A stretch of DNA of 64,000 bases from Marsupella aquatica (taxonomy: Eukaryota > Marchantiophyta): positions 7,068,001 to 7,132,000 of the forward strand of contig OZ316897.1 in NCBI GenBank assembly GCA_973895155.1, given 5' to 3'. Every line of letters begins with the position of its first letter. Position 1 is the stretch's first letter. The notes under the pieces are model-generated. The model had not been told where the DNA came from. It was given only the letters and a program-made list of their open reading frames with translations, and made no database searches. The position numbers and the translations under genes were made by a program. Shown here piece by piece: positions 13,501 to 24,556 of this stretch.

Positions 13501-16500
13501 AGGGTAGTCTTCATGCGGCCGTGCCAACTAGGAGTGGCTCAGAGTCAGATCACAGTATTGAAGAATATGAAACCAGAGCTGAAACCAGCGGGGTGAGGGG
13601 TGCTAGAGTGAAAGTCATTGGAGAACAGAAGGATGACATCTTAGAAAGGAAGATTGAAGGTCTTGAGAGTGTTATATCTCTACGAAGTAAGGGGTCTGGT
13701 GGAACCAAAGGATTGGAAACCCCACATAGTGTTGAACGGGGAAGCAAAACAGAAGTTGCAGGTATTTCCCCGGCGTTGAAAGGCTCTGATATGACTGATG
13801 GCCCAATGGGGAGTAAAGAACATCTTGTATCTAGTGGAGTGTCTTTTAGATCAGACCACCAACAAAGATCACTCCTTGGAACTCCTCCTGTGCCAAGAGA
13901 TGGTCTGGATCAAGTCGGCTCACGTACGCACCGAGAATCCCCCGTCAAGACCAAAGCAATTCAGTCGAAAAGAAAGGGGTTGAATACGAATTTGCAGACG
14001 GGCGAAATTCACGAAAAGTCTTCCGTAACCCAGCGAGGTCCTCATCGCTTCAGGAAGATAATGGAGCCACCCGGTCGCACTGCAAAGTTCTCAGACGTTT
14101 CCTCGAAAGCCCTTGGGGAGGGAGAGATACATTTGAAAGCTGCAGATGGATTCTCCAAACTAAGCGAGGAACCTGGTTTGATTGGGAAGGGGCCAGAATC
14201 CAGAGATACATCGACGGCAGACCGTCCAGTGAAGTCAAGTCGGGATGGCAATACACTGGAAAGGCATGATGTACATAAGAGGCGAAATAGGGAAGCAGGT
14301 CTTCTTGCCAAGGCCGATAAAGGTTCAGAGCTGAATAATTCCAATTTGTTAGGCAAGCTTGGTAGGGATTCCAAACAAGCGAAGAAGCCAGGGGAGAAAC
14401 TTGAGGGTCTCAATAGAGGTGAGCCTTCCGAGAAAGCAGTCACATGCCCCGAGTTCGGAGAGAAGCTGACAAAGGACACTGAGATTCAGAGAAGACTTTT
14501 ACGGGATGGAGAATCTTGGCGGAAGTCTCCTAAAGTGATAGAGTCAGGCATCAGGGTAGGCAGTGATAACGAGGTTCACAGTGCTAGGCTGAAGGATCTT
14601 CCAAAGTCTGACACAGATCAATCAGAAGCTGCGAAGATCAAGGTCTCTAGAATGACTTCCGATCTGGAGCTAGGCGAATTGAGGGACATAGTTGCAGGAG
14701 AAGAATTGAGACCAAAGGATTCTTTACGGCAGGACGTTTTGAAAATGAGGGAGGGCTCTGATATTTTGTCTAGGCAACCACAAAACAAGACGAATGTTAG
14801 CCCTGACAAGGACAAGCCAAGAAATACTGGAAAACTGGGCGATGTGAAGAAGCGATCGCCGGCTGATTTGAAGAAGCAGCAATTGGCCAAGAAGGAGTTA
14901 CAAAAGGCGGATATTCCCGTACCTTCAAGAGATACCATGCGACCAGCCTTAAGTGGTCAAAAATTTGGTGCTGGTCATGACGACAAATTAGAGATGGGCA
15001 ACCACCGTGCAGGTGAGGCACCTAGAACTTTTGGAGATCCTAATGAGAAACACATTGAATGGAGGAATGGAAAGCGTCTGGCTGATGATTCTGGAAATCA
15101 TGAACTTGGAAGAGCTTTGAAGAGGACTGCGTTTGAACAGTCGCAAGCAGCAACATCTCTTGGGCGAGGGGACCCAGATGCAACTTCCTACAAAGGAAAT
15201 TTGGTTTTGGACGCTGCTGCGAAGACTTTTGCTCTGGATAGTGGCAAGAGCAATTTGGCAGATGGTGGGAATCAACTGGCAGCGAATAGCAGCAAACTCA
15301 CGGACGATAACGGACCATTCCTAGCTCCAAAAAGCAAGGGCCAGGAAATCATGGACAACGACGTTGTTGACAAACGAGGTTTTGGTTTTGATGATAAGCA
15401 GAAGACAGCAGCTGGTTTACTTGGGCCAGGATCCAAGAAGGATACACAAAGCAACGGGAAGAAAAGGTGCAATCAACCCAGAGAAAAGCAAAGCCGAGAA
15501 TTCTTTGCACCTTATGAGAAGAGGGCTGCTGAATTAAAAGGCCCAATTTTGCAGTACGACCAGTGAGTATAAACCTTTTTATTGTAGTCTATTGCATTCG
15601 CAAACTCTTTGTGGAGCGTTTTTGGAGTGTTCTGTATTTTGTAAAGTCGAGTTGAAATTTCGTGGGCATGTGAAGGTTCCTGGAATATTGCAAGGAATAC
15701 AATGAGAAATATCCAGTTTATGTGCGCCTGCATACCGTACTTGAGAGTGATAAGTAAGTATCGTAACCTGCTCCAGCCATGTTGTCCCCCCGCCCCATTA
15801 CCTGTCTTCGTTCAAATCCAGTCTAATCTTTCTTCTCCTGCAGTGCGCCTTGTCATACGAGATGCCACTTAGTAGGTCCATGTCTCTTACTTCTGTTTTT
15901 GGCATGAAGATAGTAAAATTTTGTAGGTACCTACACGAATTTGGTAGCCACGAATGTTAGTGGAGATTCCTGTGAAGGATTGTCCTAACAGATCATGTCA
16001 GTAGCGCTTATCCTTGAGAAAGGCCGGAACACTTTGTGGATTTGTTTTTGGGTTTGGACATTAATAAGTTCCAGTGATCTGGAATCTGTTTTTGGATGCA
16101 GGCTTTCATATTAGAGTTCCTGTGCCTGTGATTCTAACTGACATCCTTTTGGTTAATAAATATGCTGATGACAGAGAGGATTTCGAGAACTTTTCAAGGG
16201 AAATAAACGTCGCAAAAGCAGCCGAAGACAAAAATAAGCTCGGGCTTCTATATGGGAAAGTGAGGAAAGATTATATGCAATGTTCAAAGGTGCGCTACCA
16301 TTTCCTTGGCCCTGAAATTCTGATGTAGAGAAACAGCGCTGATAATAGTTTTGGCTAATCTCCCATAGCTGCTTGTTCCAAGTTTCAATTCAAGTAATTG
16401 TTTTGGTCCTTCGAGTGAAAGTTTTGGGTGGGGTCTCACCGGAAATATTGCAACGAGAGTGTTTCACGAGAATTGAGTCTATTTGAACATCGGCTTTTTT

Positions 16501-16936
16501 TGTGTGTCTGTGTTTGTCTGTTTTGGAGTGGCCTATTTTGCGTTTTACTGGACAGTAAAGTTTGCTTCGACCATTTGCTTGATCTACTGATCTTTGTAAC
16601 TTCTGTTTCAATTCCGCAGAGATTCAAGCGCATGCAAAAATCCTTTTTTATCCTACATGACGAACTGAAGGTATAGGCGTCAACTTCGGCAAGTTTTGTA
16701 TCGTATTTGGCTGTTGACATCCCATCCGCCTACCCTGATTATTTCATTTTCATTGAGAGCTTGTGTGTGATTCAAAGAAGCTGCTGGATCTTTCCTTTCA
16801 ACAGTAACTGGATCCGATCATCATGACATAGTTGTACTGTTCTTTAAACCAACCTTTGACTTTGAACGTTCTGCCCTGTTTCTCTCAGGTCATAAAGCAG
16901 CGCTGTAACGAGTACGCCGAGAAAGGGCCCCAGTGA
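7530..16936 (+). CDS. ELL-like RNA polymerase II elongation factor (occludin/ELL domain), 12 exons
   Basis: Exons inferred from GT-AG sites and closing phases: 7530-7892, 8779-9005, 9474-9535, 10068-10130, 10659-11044, 11298-11375, 11639-11727, 12359-15562, 15676-15753, 16175-16289, 16620-16670, 16889-16936. Total 4764 nt, about 1587 residues. The N-terminal region has a Gly/Arg/Pro-rich start, then YAMAIRLTP and CDIFEEQRRGEDGNGLLVE, a pattern I know from plant proteins of this family. A basic patch (KKEPPQKKRK, exon 4) may be a nuclear signal. Next come MSELRNCLITLLVDNPKG and ALGEAMPNVRPDKKQIEKV. The huge exon 8 encodes a disordered Ser/Asp/Glu- and Lys-rich middle. The C-terminus (YNEKYPVYVRLHTVLES, then EDFENFSREIN, YMQCSKRFKRMQKSFFILHDELK) is an occludin/ELL domain. 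ELL proteins stimulate Pol II elongation in the nucleus; that role here is inferred. No stop or frameshift was found. The intron models are mine and unconfirmed by transcripts. Confidence 0.88.
12899..13075 (+). other. Ser/acidic low-complexity tract inside exon 8 of the ELL-like gene
   Basis: Repeated AGC/AGT serine codons alternate with GAx/GGx codons, giving a long Ser-Gly-Ser-Asp tract followed by an acidic run. The DNA is a near-tandem hexamer array (AGTGAT/AGTGGA). It encodes a disordered, probably phosphorylated segment; similar tracts are common in plant members of this family. Opposite-strand frames here are artefacts of the repeat. Confidence 0.8.
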
Positions 16937-18370
16937 TAGTGGTTGCACAAGCAGAAGACACAGGTGTAATAGTATTTGTATCTACATGAATACGGTTCCA
17001 CAATTTTGATCTTACAGCCTGAGTAGGGCCATGCTCAGTGGTTTGCCTCGGTCTTAATTGGTTAGAGAAGGCATCTATTTTTATGACAGGCGTTGACGGG
17101 AGCAGCCAAGACCTAGTTGAGTATAGCCAATAACCTTTATCCGCACATTGCTCGAGTGTATACACCCTACGCCATGCCTCACTATCTGAGCACTTGCTCA
17201 TTGTACGAACAAAACACTTGACTTATTCTGCTCGTCAGAAGCAGTCTGTAAAATATGTACGTTTTCAAGAGTAATGTAGAGATACCAACCTTTGCCAGAT
17301 TTGCACATTTGTCAGAGATTAAGCCATTTGTTTTTCTGACCAAACCTTCTACTCAATCCAGGAAATTAAGCGATGTTTGTGTCTTATCTCACCAGAGGCC
17401 AAAGGGACCTGTGCTTTGTGGACAGAGAGACCAATAGGGTGTGTCAAAGCAATGGCATAAGCAAGGTCTTAATGGCTGTGACCTTTTTGTAAGTGTGATG
17501 TCTGATCCTTGTAGGGCATGTATATAGGAAGCCATTTGGCCTGGCCATAAATCCATTTTATGTCCTTGGCCATACTTCAATTACAGCCCTGTTTTTACAA
17601 GCCCTACTTGCTTGGCCATACTTCAATTACAGCCCTGTTTTTAGCCCTATTTGCTTGGCCATACTTCAACTACAACCCTGTTTGTACAAGCCCTATTTGT
17701 GACTAGACATGCCTTATGGACCAAGGCCATTTGTCTTCAAGGATTTCCTTCTCACATCATTTGCAAGTGACTATTGTCTTGCAGTGCAGAAACTTTGGAT
17801 GGACTACTCATCCTTCCTCCTAGTCGCAGTACATGGGGCTCCAATTTCTTTTCAGATCACACCAACAGATTTCAGGACTCTGTAGTCACGGGTGTAGTCA
17901 TAAGGCATACACCCATAACACCCACAACAATCCCAAAACAAATCTTCATTGCATTTGTCATGGCATCTCTGTATTAGTTTTGTAAAGGTGCAGACTAATA
18001 CCATTGGAGCTGCAAAGCCACAAGAGATGTGTAGCCTCAACCTCTTTGCACCAATTTATCATACCATTCAGGCCGTCTTCTTAGGAGGTACACCCCTTTC
18101 AGTTGTGTACTTTTGCACTGAGAGCATTCCCAGATTGCTCAGGAACTCCATTCTAGTTCCTTGCTGAATGTAACTTTGAACCTACACCCTTCCTTGTTCT
18201 TGGTGTACACACTCCACTCTTCTTGCCTTGTGAATAAGCCAAGGTTGGATCACTCTTGATGGTTCTCCCGTCTACACAGTATTGTCTCTTCTTCCTTCTC
18301 AACTTGTTTTGAACCCTTCCTTTGCTTCTCTTAATTACAATTAGTCCAATAAACTCAAAGCTAGTGTGTG
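16937..18370. other. 3' flank of the ELL-like gene; no second gene seen
   Basis: Contains the presumed 3' untranslated region and then unassigned sequence. One tandem array (17571-17700) is present. Open frames are short and show no recognisable domain. Confidence 0.55.
17571..17700. repeat. Tandem repeat, three units of 43-47 bp
   Basis: The unit CTTGGCCATACTTCAATTAC, followed by AGCCCTGTTTTTACAAGCCC and a TACTTG-type end, occurs three times in a row with small length differences; the middle unit lacks ACA of TACAAG. A single CTTGGCCATACTTCAATTAC also forms the leading edge. Confidence 0.8.
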
Positions 18371-18394
18371 TGATTGATGTGACACAATGGTTTT

Positions 18395-18625
18395 ATTGCA
18401 CTCTAGGCCACTCAACCATACCAAGTATCCATAGCACAAGCTCTCCCTATCTCTCAAGTGGCTCCGTAAAATGAGCCTGAGTCCCTACTCACAAACAACA
18501 ACCTACCTACAAGTGCATATAGTGTGCAACACGATCACCTAACCAAGTCCGCAACTAAGGTTTAGGGTTTACTAAACCCAAAACTACGACTGCAATTGTA
18601 ACCCTACTAGACGTAAAAATAAATG
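18395..18625 (-). repeat. Diverged copia-type LTR fragment
   Basis: Shares the block order of the 343-bp LTRs: ACCATACCAAGT, CAAGCTCTCC, ATCTCTCAAGTGGC, AATGAGCCT, CATATAGTGTGCA, then CTAACCAAGTCCG. Overall identity is clearly lower than between the 24-kb and 31-kb LTRs, so this is an older or related family member. No internal element sequence adjoins it. Confidence 0.65.
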
Positions 18626-19290
18626 CTTAAGAGGACGACCATGGGCACCTTGTTGTGAATGTTATATTTGCTCAATAGATTGGGGAGTGGCTATGAGATT
18701 GGTTCATTCTAGCTATAACATGCAAAAACATACGTAGGCAATTAAGTGTTTAGAGTGAAGCCTCTAGACTAATGTGGGGATGAGAAAATGGAGACTGGGT
18801 GGGGACGATTGGGAAGCAACATGCAAATTTGTAGTGGCCTATACTGTGATGCCTAGCTTGCCAGGAATCATTTAGTTTCATTAGGGGTTAAACTTTTTTA
18901 AATAAGTACATGTATATAGTATTGTGTAGATATATTATAAAATTAAACATTTGGGGCTGACTATGGAACCGATGCTGTAGCCAAAATGGAGGGTGGATTT
19001 GCAATCGTCAGTGAAACAGATTAGGGTTACAGGGTAATCAAGATTGGGCACCCTAATCAACAAAGGATTAGGGGCGGCAACTTCAATGAAGGGTTTGATG
19101 AGGGATAAGGGTCAGGCCCAACACCGTTTACTGTTTATTCTAGCATTCTTGACATTTAGCTTGGCTGGTGAACAGTGGTGATTGACTGACTATAGCGACG
19201 TGAGTGTGGGCATTTGAAGGGGAATTGCAGAAGCTCAAGCGTTGATTCCCCAATTGATTCTTACAAAGGAATGAACATTGTCAATCAGGC
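18626..19290. other. Unassigned intergenic sequence
   Basis: No domain, RNA gene or clear repeat boundary was seen. It borders the decayed gypsy polymerase fragment on its right. Confidence 0.5.
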
Positions 19291-19292
19291 GA

Positions 19293-19862
19293 GTAAGTTT
19301 TGGGGCTGCTCAAGGAAGCGCATCAGCTCATAGCGACTTACAAAGTCAAGGAGCCCGGGCAAGCAACAATTAGGAAACAAGCGAAGGTGGCCAGACTAGG
19401 CAAGGAGGCGAATCTAGGGAGGAATTTAACTCTTGACGTGGACAAGAAGATCAATGAATTACTTGTGGAGTACCAAGATATTTTTACTTTGAGTCAACTT
19501 GACTTATAAGGGATGGATCCAAAGTTAGGAGAACATTGAATTGATCTCATGTTGGGAGCTAAATCTGCCAATCAGGCGGATGAATCCAAAGTACTCGTTG
19601 ATGGTGAAGCAAAATTGATAACCTGGTGGAAGTCGGGTTCATCACTCTAGTTTTACATTTGAATTGGGTATCCCCAATTTTGATTGTACCAACAAAAGCT
19701 GGACCTAATGGAAGATAGAGATCCGGGCCTGCCAGGATCATAGGAAGTTGAACGAGGCCACTTTGAAGGATCATTTTCCATTTTCTTTTATTGACATGTT
19801 GCTGAACACTATAGCCAGCCATTACTTATACTCATTCATGGATGGTGTTCGCCCCTTTAAAG
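19293..19862 (+). pseudogene. Ty3/gypsy reverse transcriptase fragment, heavily decayed
   Basis: Scattered over three frames are the landmarks of a gypsy RT: LVEYQDIFTLSQLDL, GMDPKLGEH, a degenerate NPKYSLMVKQN, EVGFIT, WVSPILIVPTKAGPNG, DHRKLNEATLKDHFPF and FMDG. The catalytic YVDD region is absent. Several stops and frameshifts interrupt it. No LTR could be tied to the fragment, so its relation to the gag at 21.8-23.5 kb is unknown. Confidence 0.75.
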
Positions 19863-19950
19863 GTGTCACACAGGGCTGTTAAGCCCCCGGTTAAGCCTTT
19901 GAATTTGCGGTATTATAACATAGAGTCATTGCAAAATCATATAATTTTGA

Positions 19951-20040
19951 CATCGCAACATCGCAACATCACAACACTGCATTATTGCATCATTACGTAA
20001 TCATAGTATCGCGACATTGCGACATCGTGACATCGAGGAA
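19951..20040. repeat. Degenerate short repeat of CATCGCAACAT-type units
   Basis: Units such as GACATCGCAACATCGCAACA and GCGACATTGCGACATCGTGA recur within 90 bp. It looks like a decayed minisatellite of about 8-10 bp units. Confidence 0.65.
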
Positions 20041-21766
20041 CTTAGGCTTGTCGGCGGTGATGTGTCGGTGACAGGTAGGGAGGACAGCTTAACCTACAAC
20101 TAAGTAATAAGTGAGGGATTTTAGGAAGTGATGGGTTGTTGTGGCCTGGAAGAGCACGTTGAATTGAAGGAGGAATTCAAATCATAAGTCATCGAGATGG
20201 AAAGTCGCATGGAACTCAGGGTAGGAAAACTCAGTAGTAGTAGGAATTTTCTAGAGCAACATTTGCTCAACCAAATTGGCTGAAATTTGGTGTGAAGGTA
20301 GAGGACAAGTAGACTCACTTGCTAGTAAAGTTTGACTATCAACCAAGTTCTGGTTGGTGAGAGAGAAATCAGATGCTGGAAGGGGGTCTTCTGGCAACTT
20401 TTTTGCGTGATTGCTACGAGTTTGTTTGAAGTTCTTGAAGCACGTGGAGAGTGTTATGGTGGAGGAAGACTTCTCTTGTGTGAAGGAGACATTCAAGGTG
20501 AATTATGTTGATTGATTGTGCAAGAAGGTGAGCTAATGTTGATCATTGGAAGATGGGAGGGATGGAATTTTTGCAGCCGATGTACAGCAGTAGACCAAGG
20601 GCAATTATCAACTTGATTGTAGTGAACAATTGATTTGAATCAATGCACCAGAGTTTGAATGGAGGTTAGAGGCTTGATTAGGAGCTAGATTGAGAGGGAA
20701 ACACTCAGCCCATGGTGAGGTTTGGATTGGAGTGGCCAAAACTTATTTAAGTGTTCTAGTTTTTGTTGCTTGGGGACAGATGCCTTGTTGATTAGAGGAA
20801 ACTTTGCCCAGATGGAGTGGAACCTAAGATCAACAAACATTTGATCCTAGAGTTGGACAGTTGTAGAGAAGGGAGGAGAAGAACCCTGGACATAGGTTCC
20901 ATTTGAAGCAAGAAAATTTATGATGTTACGTAAAGTTTCTTTTTCTTGCATCCTTCTTTGCTATGACTTTAATTATGCAGTTGGCATGAGAATTGAGCTT
21001 TAGAGGGATTGAGCACCTGGATGTTACCTTGTGCTCACGCCGGTTGTTTTCTTGGATGTTCCATATGCTTATGTGGTGTGTTTTGCTATTCATATTTGGT
21101 GTCCCATTGGCCAGAGTTACCCCTGGGAGTGACACACTAATTTCTAGAGTCGGGAGGTGATTTTTGACTAGGGGAGCTATTAGAGTCTTATGCTTGAGAT
21201 TGTGTTGTAGTCGGGCCCTATGGGCTCAACCCCTAGTTCCATTCTACAAACCAGTTGATGGTAAGAATAGCAGCATGCCAACGACAAAACTTATGAGGTA
21301 CCTAGTAGGGTTCTCGGTGACCTGTTGGTGCGTTGTCAGAATGTAAGATCAGCTAGAAGCTATGGTGCAACTTCAGGTTCTCCGTGGTCCGGGCAGTACA
21401 CCTTGGCATCATATTGGCAGTTCCTTATGAAGCCTTGGTGCCTCTAGTTGTGAGCATTTAGGAGGGGCTTGCTTGCAGGTTTTCTCTGGCTGCCCTACTT
21501 GAAGCATATTAGTAAAAGTTGCACTCTCAAAGGGAGGGAGTCCTTGTGGAGAGTTAGGTTGTTTTTGTCATTGTAGTCCATGGTTTTGAAGTGGAGAAAG
21601 CTCTCCAGCCTCTTGGAAGATAGAGGTGGGGTTTTGGTGGTTCTAAAAAGTATTTCCATCCATCTTCCGTTGCGGTCCCACCCTAAGCTCTTCCATGGGC
21701 ACGAACTGGTAGAGATAGCAATATCTTTGCTTGGGTTGTGTGCCCCATGAGTTACCCTCCATGACA
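20041..21766. other. Unassigned sequence, right part probably the 5' LTR of a gypsy element
   Basis: No gene is recognisable. Because an Asp-type primer site starts at 21770, the sequence ending ATGACA at 21766 should be the 3' end of an LTR. The start of that LTR and a matching second LTR could not be identified by eye. Confidence 0.45.
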
Positions 21767-21769
21767 TTT

Positions 21770-21788
21770 TGGCGCCGCTGCCGAGGAG
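21770..21788 (+). other. Gypsy primer binding site, tRNA-Asp type
   Basis: TGGCGCCGCTGCCGAGGAG differs by two bases from the sequence TGGCGCCGTTGCCGGGGA that plant Tat/Athila-type gypsy elements use to prime on tRNA-Asp. It is followed in the same orientation by a gag reading frame, which supports the call. Confidence 0.75.
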
Positions 21789-21821
21789 TTGTGGCGTGAA
21801 GACCAAAAGTGGAAGATCTGG

Positions 21822-23484
21822 ATGAGTGAGCGACAACAACGATATTCAACAAGAAGTACTAGGAGAACTGCTGCAGATCAGGAGGAGGAAGGAGAAGCTT
21901 CACCGGGGGACGCTTTTGTAAAAAACTGTTGGCTCCAGACTAGAAAGCAATGCGGAAACATGAGAGAGACACTCAATCGGACGCTACACCAACGAGACAC
22001 CCCAAGTGGAGAAACTCTTGAAGGCTCCATAGCAAAATGAGAGTACATGTGAAGAATGAGGGAGAGAGTGCTCTCCCTCCAGCCTATACCCCCAAGGGGG
22101 CCAAGATGAGTGGGCCTAAACTAAGCGGATCTTATCCTAATGTAATCCAAGGTTAACTAACCCTAGTAAGGCCAAACTAAGTAAGTCGGGAACTAGAGTC
22201 AATTCCTAACAGCTTTGGTGAAGAGGACCAGACCTGCACCAATTGTAGCTACTGTACCAGTTCAGATCACTCATGTCCAGGTAATTCCAGTCAAGATGCC
22301 TCCCTCCTTTCGAATCAAGTACACTAGATTCAAGGGAGATGGTAGTCAATATGTGGATGATTGGATGGAACAATATTTGGTAGCCTTAGCAACTAATGAT
22401 GAGGGAGATGAACCCACAATTACCAAGAGGTTGTTTCATGGATTGATCGATGGTGAAGCTATGAGGTGGTACAATGTTTTGACACCTGGAGTGAAAGCTA
22501 ATTGGCCGAGGCTAAAGTCAGCATTTGAGGAAGAGTTCAAGGAGATTGGAGCTGATTCTAGAGAGATGTCCCGACTGACTCTATCAAGATTCATGCGCGC
22601 CAACTGATTCCTTGCAGAGCTACACCCAATGGGTCCAACAGCTGATTGGAAAGTTATGGACTGCACCACCAGCTAACCTTCAGCTGGAGTGGTTCATCTC
22701 TGGCCCTCTCTCTGGCCTACCAGAGTTGCTTGGTTTTGAGGTAAGGAAGGCAGATCCTCAAACCTTGGCAGCTGTTGTTGATGTAGCCAAGATGTATGAG
22801 AAGTCAGCACTACTGTCCGACCGTTGGGCAGATAAGAAGCTGAAGAAGGTGAGATTTAAATAGGAATCAGAGGATAGTGATGACTATTTGGTAGAGGAGG
22901 AGCCTAAGCCCTGCCCAGCTAAGGAGACACCCCTTGCCAAGGTGGTGAAGGATGAGATGCAGACCTTGAGGGCAGCCATTGAAGAGGTGAAGGTGCAGAT
23001 GGCCGACATCAAGAGGAATAGGAAACCTGTACCTATGGCCCGCGCCAATGTGTGGTGTACCTGTTGCAAGAAAGAAGGTCACTTCTCTCAAGATTGCCAA
23101 GCTGATTGGAGGATGATTCAGGAGGCTGAGATGAGTCCACAAGAGGTTGAACTTAGGGAGATGGAGTCTCTTTATGCCATTCAGCAAGGACCTGTGCGTG
23201 TTGAGATGAGAGCTAGGACTGGCTATCCAGTGCCTAGAATACCCGGTACTTGTTGGGAGTGTGGAGAGGCTGGTCATATTTCACCTGAGTGCCCACATCG
23301 GCGATATGACCGTCACCGTGATCCAGAGCCCCATGATCACAACTCACCTTCACCTTTGGAGGAGGGGTCTGGAGAGGCCATGGCTGTTGTTCTTGGGATT
23401 GGACCAGTCCACAAGATCCTTGCCCTCGTAGACAATGCAACGGCATTGTATCTCACAATAGGAATACTGTCGTTAGCCATCTAG
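21822..23484 (+). pseudogene. Ty3/gypsy gag polyprotein with two CCHC zinc knuckles, disrupted
   Basis: The frame starts at ATG 21822 (MSERQQRYSTRS) and is cut by a solo LTR after 21911. It resumes past 22216 with VKRTRPAPIV and the capsid-like core FRIKYTRFKGDGSQYVDDWM, then GLIDGEAMRWYNVLTPGVKA. A frameshift near 22605 and a stop at 22861-22863 follow. The nucleocapsid part has two zinc knuckles, CTCCKKEGHFSQDC and CWECGEAGHISPEC, both C-x2-C-x4-H-x4-C. Gag packages element RNA in virus-like particles. No protease or RT follows in this orientation: after 23484 comes an intron-like stretch and then the SET-domain exon. Either pol was lost or the gag is fused to host-like sequence. Confidence 0.8.
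21917..22211. repeat. Solo LTR, 295 bp, with 5-bp target duplication GCTTT
   Basis: The insertion begins TGTAAAAAACTG and ends CCTAACA (TG...CA ends). GCTTT is present at 21912-21916 and again at 22212-22216. Removing it and one GCTTT restores the gag frame. It shares the CTAACA end and some blocks with the copia LTRs but is a different family. Confidence 0.85.
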
Positions 23485-24021
23485 GATTCACGGTCGTCAT
23501 GTACCACCAACACCAGAGTTAAGTTTCCTTCTTATTGCATAACTATTTTGCTTAACTTTAACTATCACAAGGTTGGGGCACTTTGCCTTCATTCATGTTC
23601 AAGTTTGCTTGCATTCTGAGATTTTATTGATTACATGTGGAACAGATTCTGGTTGTGCCATCACCTCCTAAGGACCGCATGAGAGAGGTTGCACGTCAAG
23701 CACTCACAACACTGGTGCCCCCATCGGCACTAGATGCCACTTTGAGGGAAATAAACCGTGTTTTTGATAGGAGGAGGGTGTCACAAGTGCACCTTATTGA
23801 GAGGGGAGTCATGGCCAATACCAGACCACGGTCTTTGGAGTCTCGTTTGCCTAGAACAAGGCCACCACATTGTCCTTTTCTTTATGCATCTATTTCTCGA
23901 GCACCAAGAGAGTTGCATGGGAGAGCCTTGGAAATCATAAAGGACTCCTTCCCTACCCAACTTGGGCTCCTTGTGGACCTTCCAATTAGGGAGCCTAGCA
24001 TAGTTTGGGATTTCCCATAGG

Positions 24022-24364
24022 TGTTGAGCATAGACGACACTCGTAACAATAAGCACATGACACATCCAACGCGCAAGTAATCGACACAAGAGATACGTGG
24101 TTCACCTCCTTGAGGCTACGTCCACGGGAACACACAAGAGAGCTTTACTGAACTCTAAGCCCGTCGGCTATACCAAGTCTCCACAGTGTAAGCTCTCCTC
24201 ATCTCTCAAGTGGCCCCATAACAATGAGCCTAAGTTCCACTTATCCAAGCAAACACCGCTTGGCATATAGTGTGCATCCTAGTTAACCTAACCACGTCTC
24301 CGACTACGGTTAGTCTAACTATGATTATATGTCGTAACCCTAGACCTTGAGTAAATACCTAACA
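24022..24364 (-). repeat. Copia 3' LTR
   Basis: 343 bp, nearly identical by eye to the LTR at 31735-32077, with TG...CA ends. It follows the polypurine tract in minus-strand reading. Confidence 0.92.
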
Positions 24365-24376
24365 ATCTCCCCCTTG
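24365..24376 (-). other. Polypurine tract of the copia element
   Basis: Minus-strand AAGGGGGAGAT lies directly before the 3' LTR, as expected for the plus-strand DNA primer. Confidence 0.8.
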
Positions 24377-24556
24377 ACTCTGGTCTAGGGGAGGGCAATA
24401 TTGCTAACCTATATGATTCCTCAGCGGGAAGTTCTGGACGGAAACCAACATGGTTTCCCCTCTCTAACTAGAGCAAACCAGAACTAAGCCGTAGCCTATT
24501 ACTAGGAGTGAAGAAGAGCATATATCAGTAATTACAGCGAATGTTAAGAAAAACCC

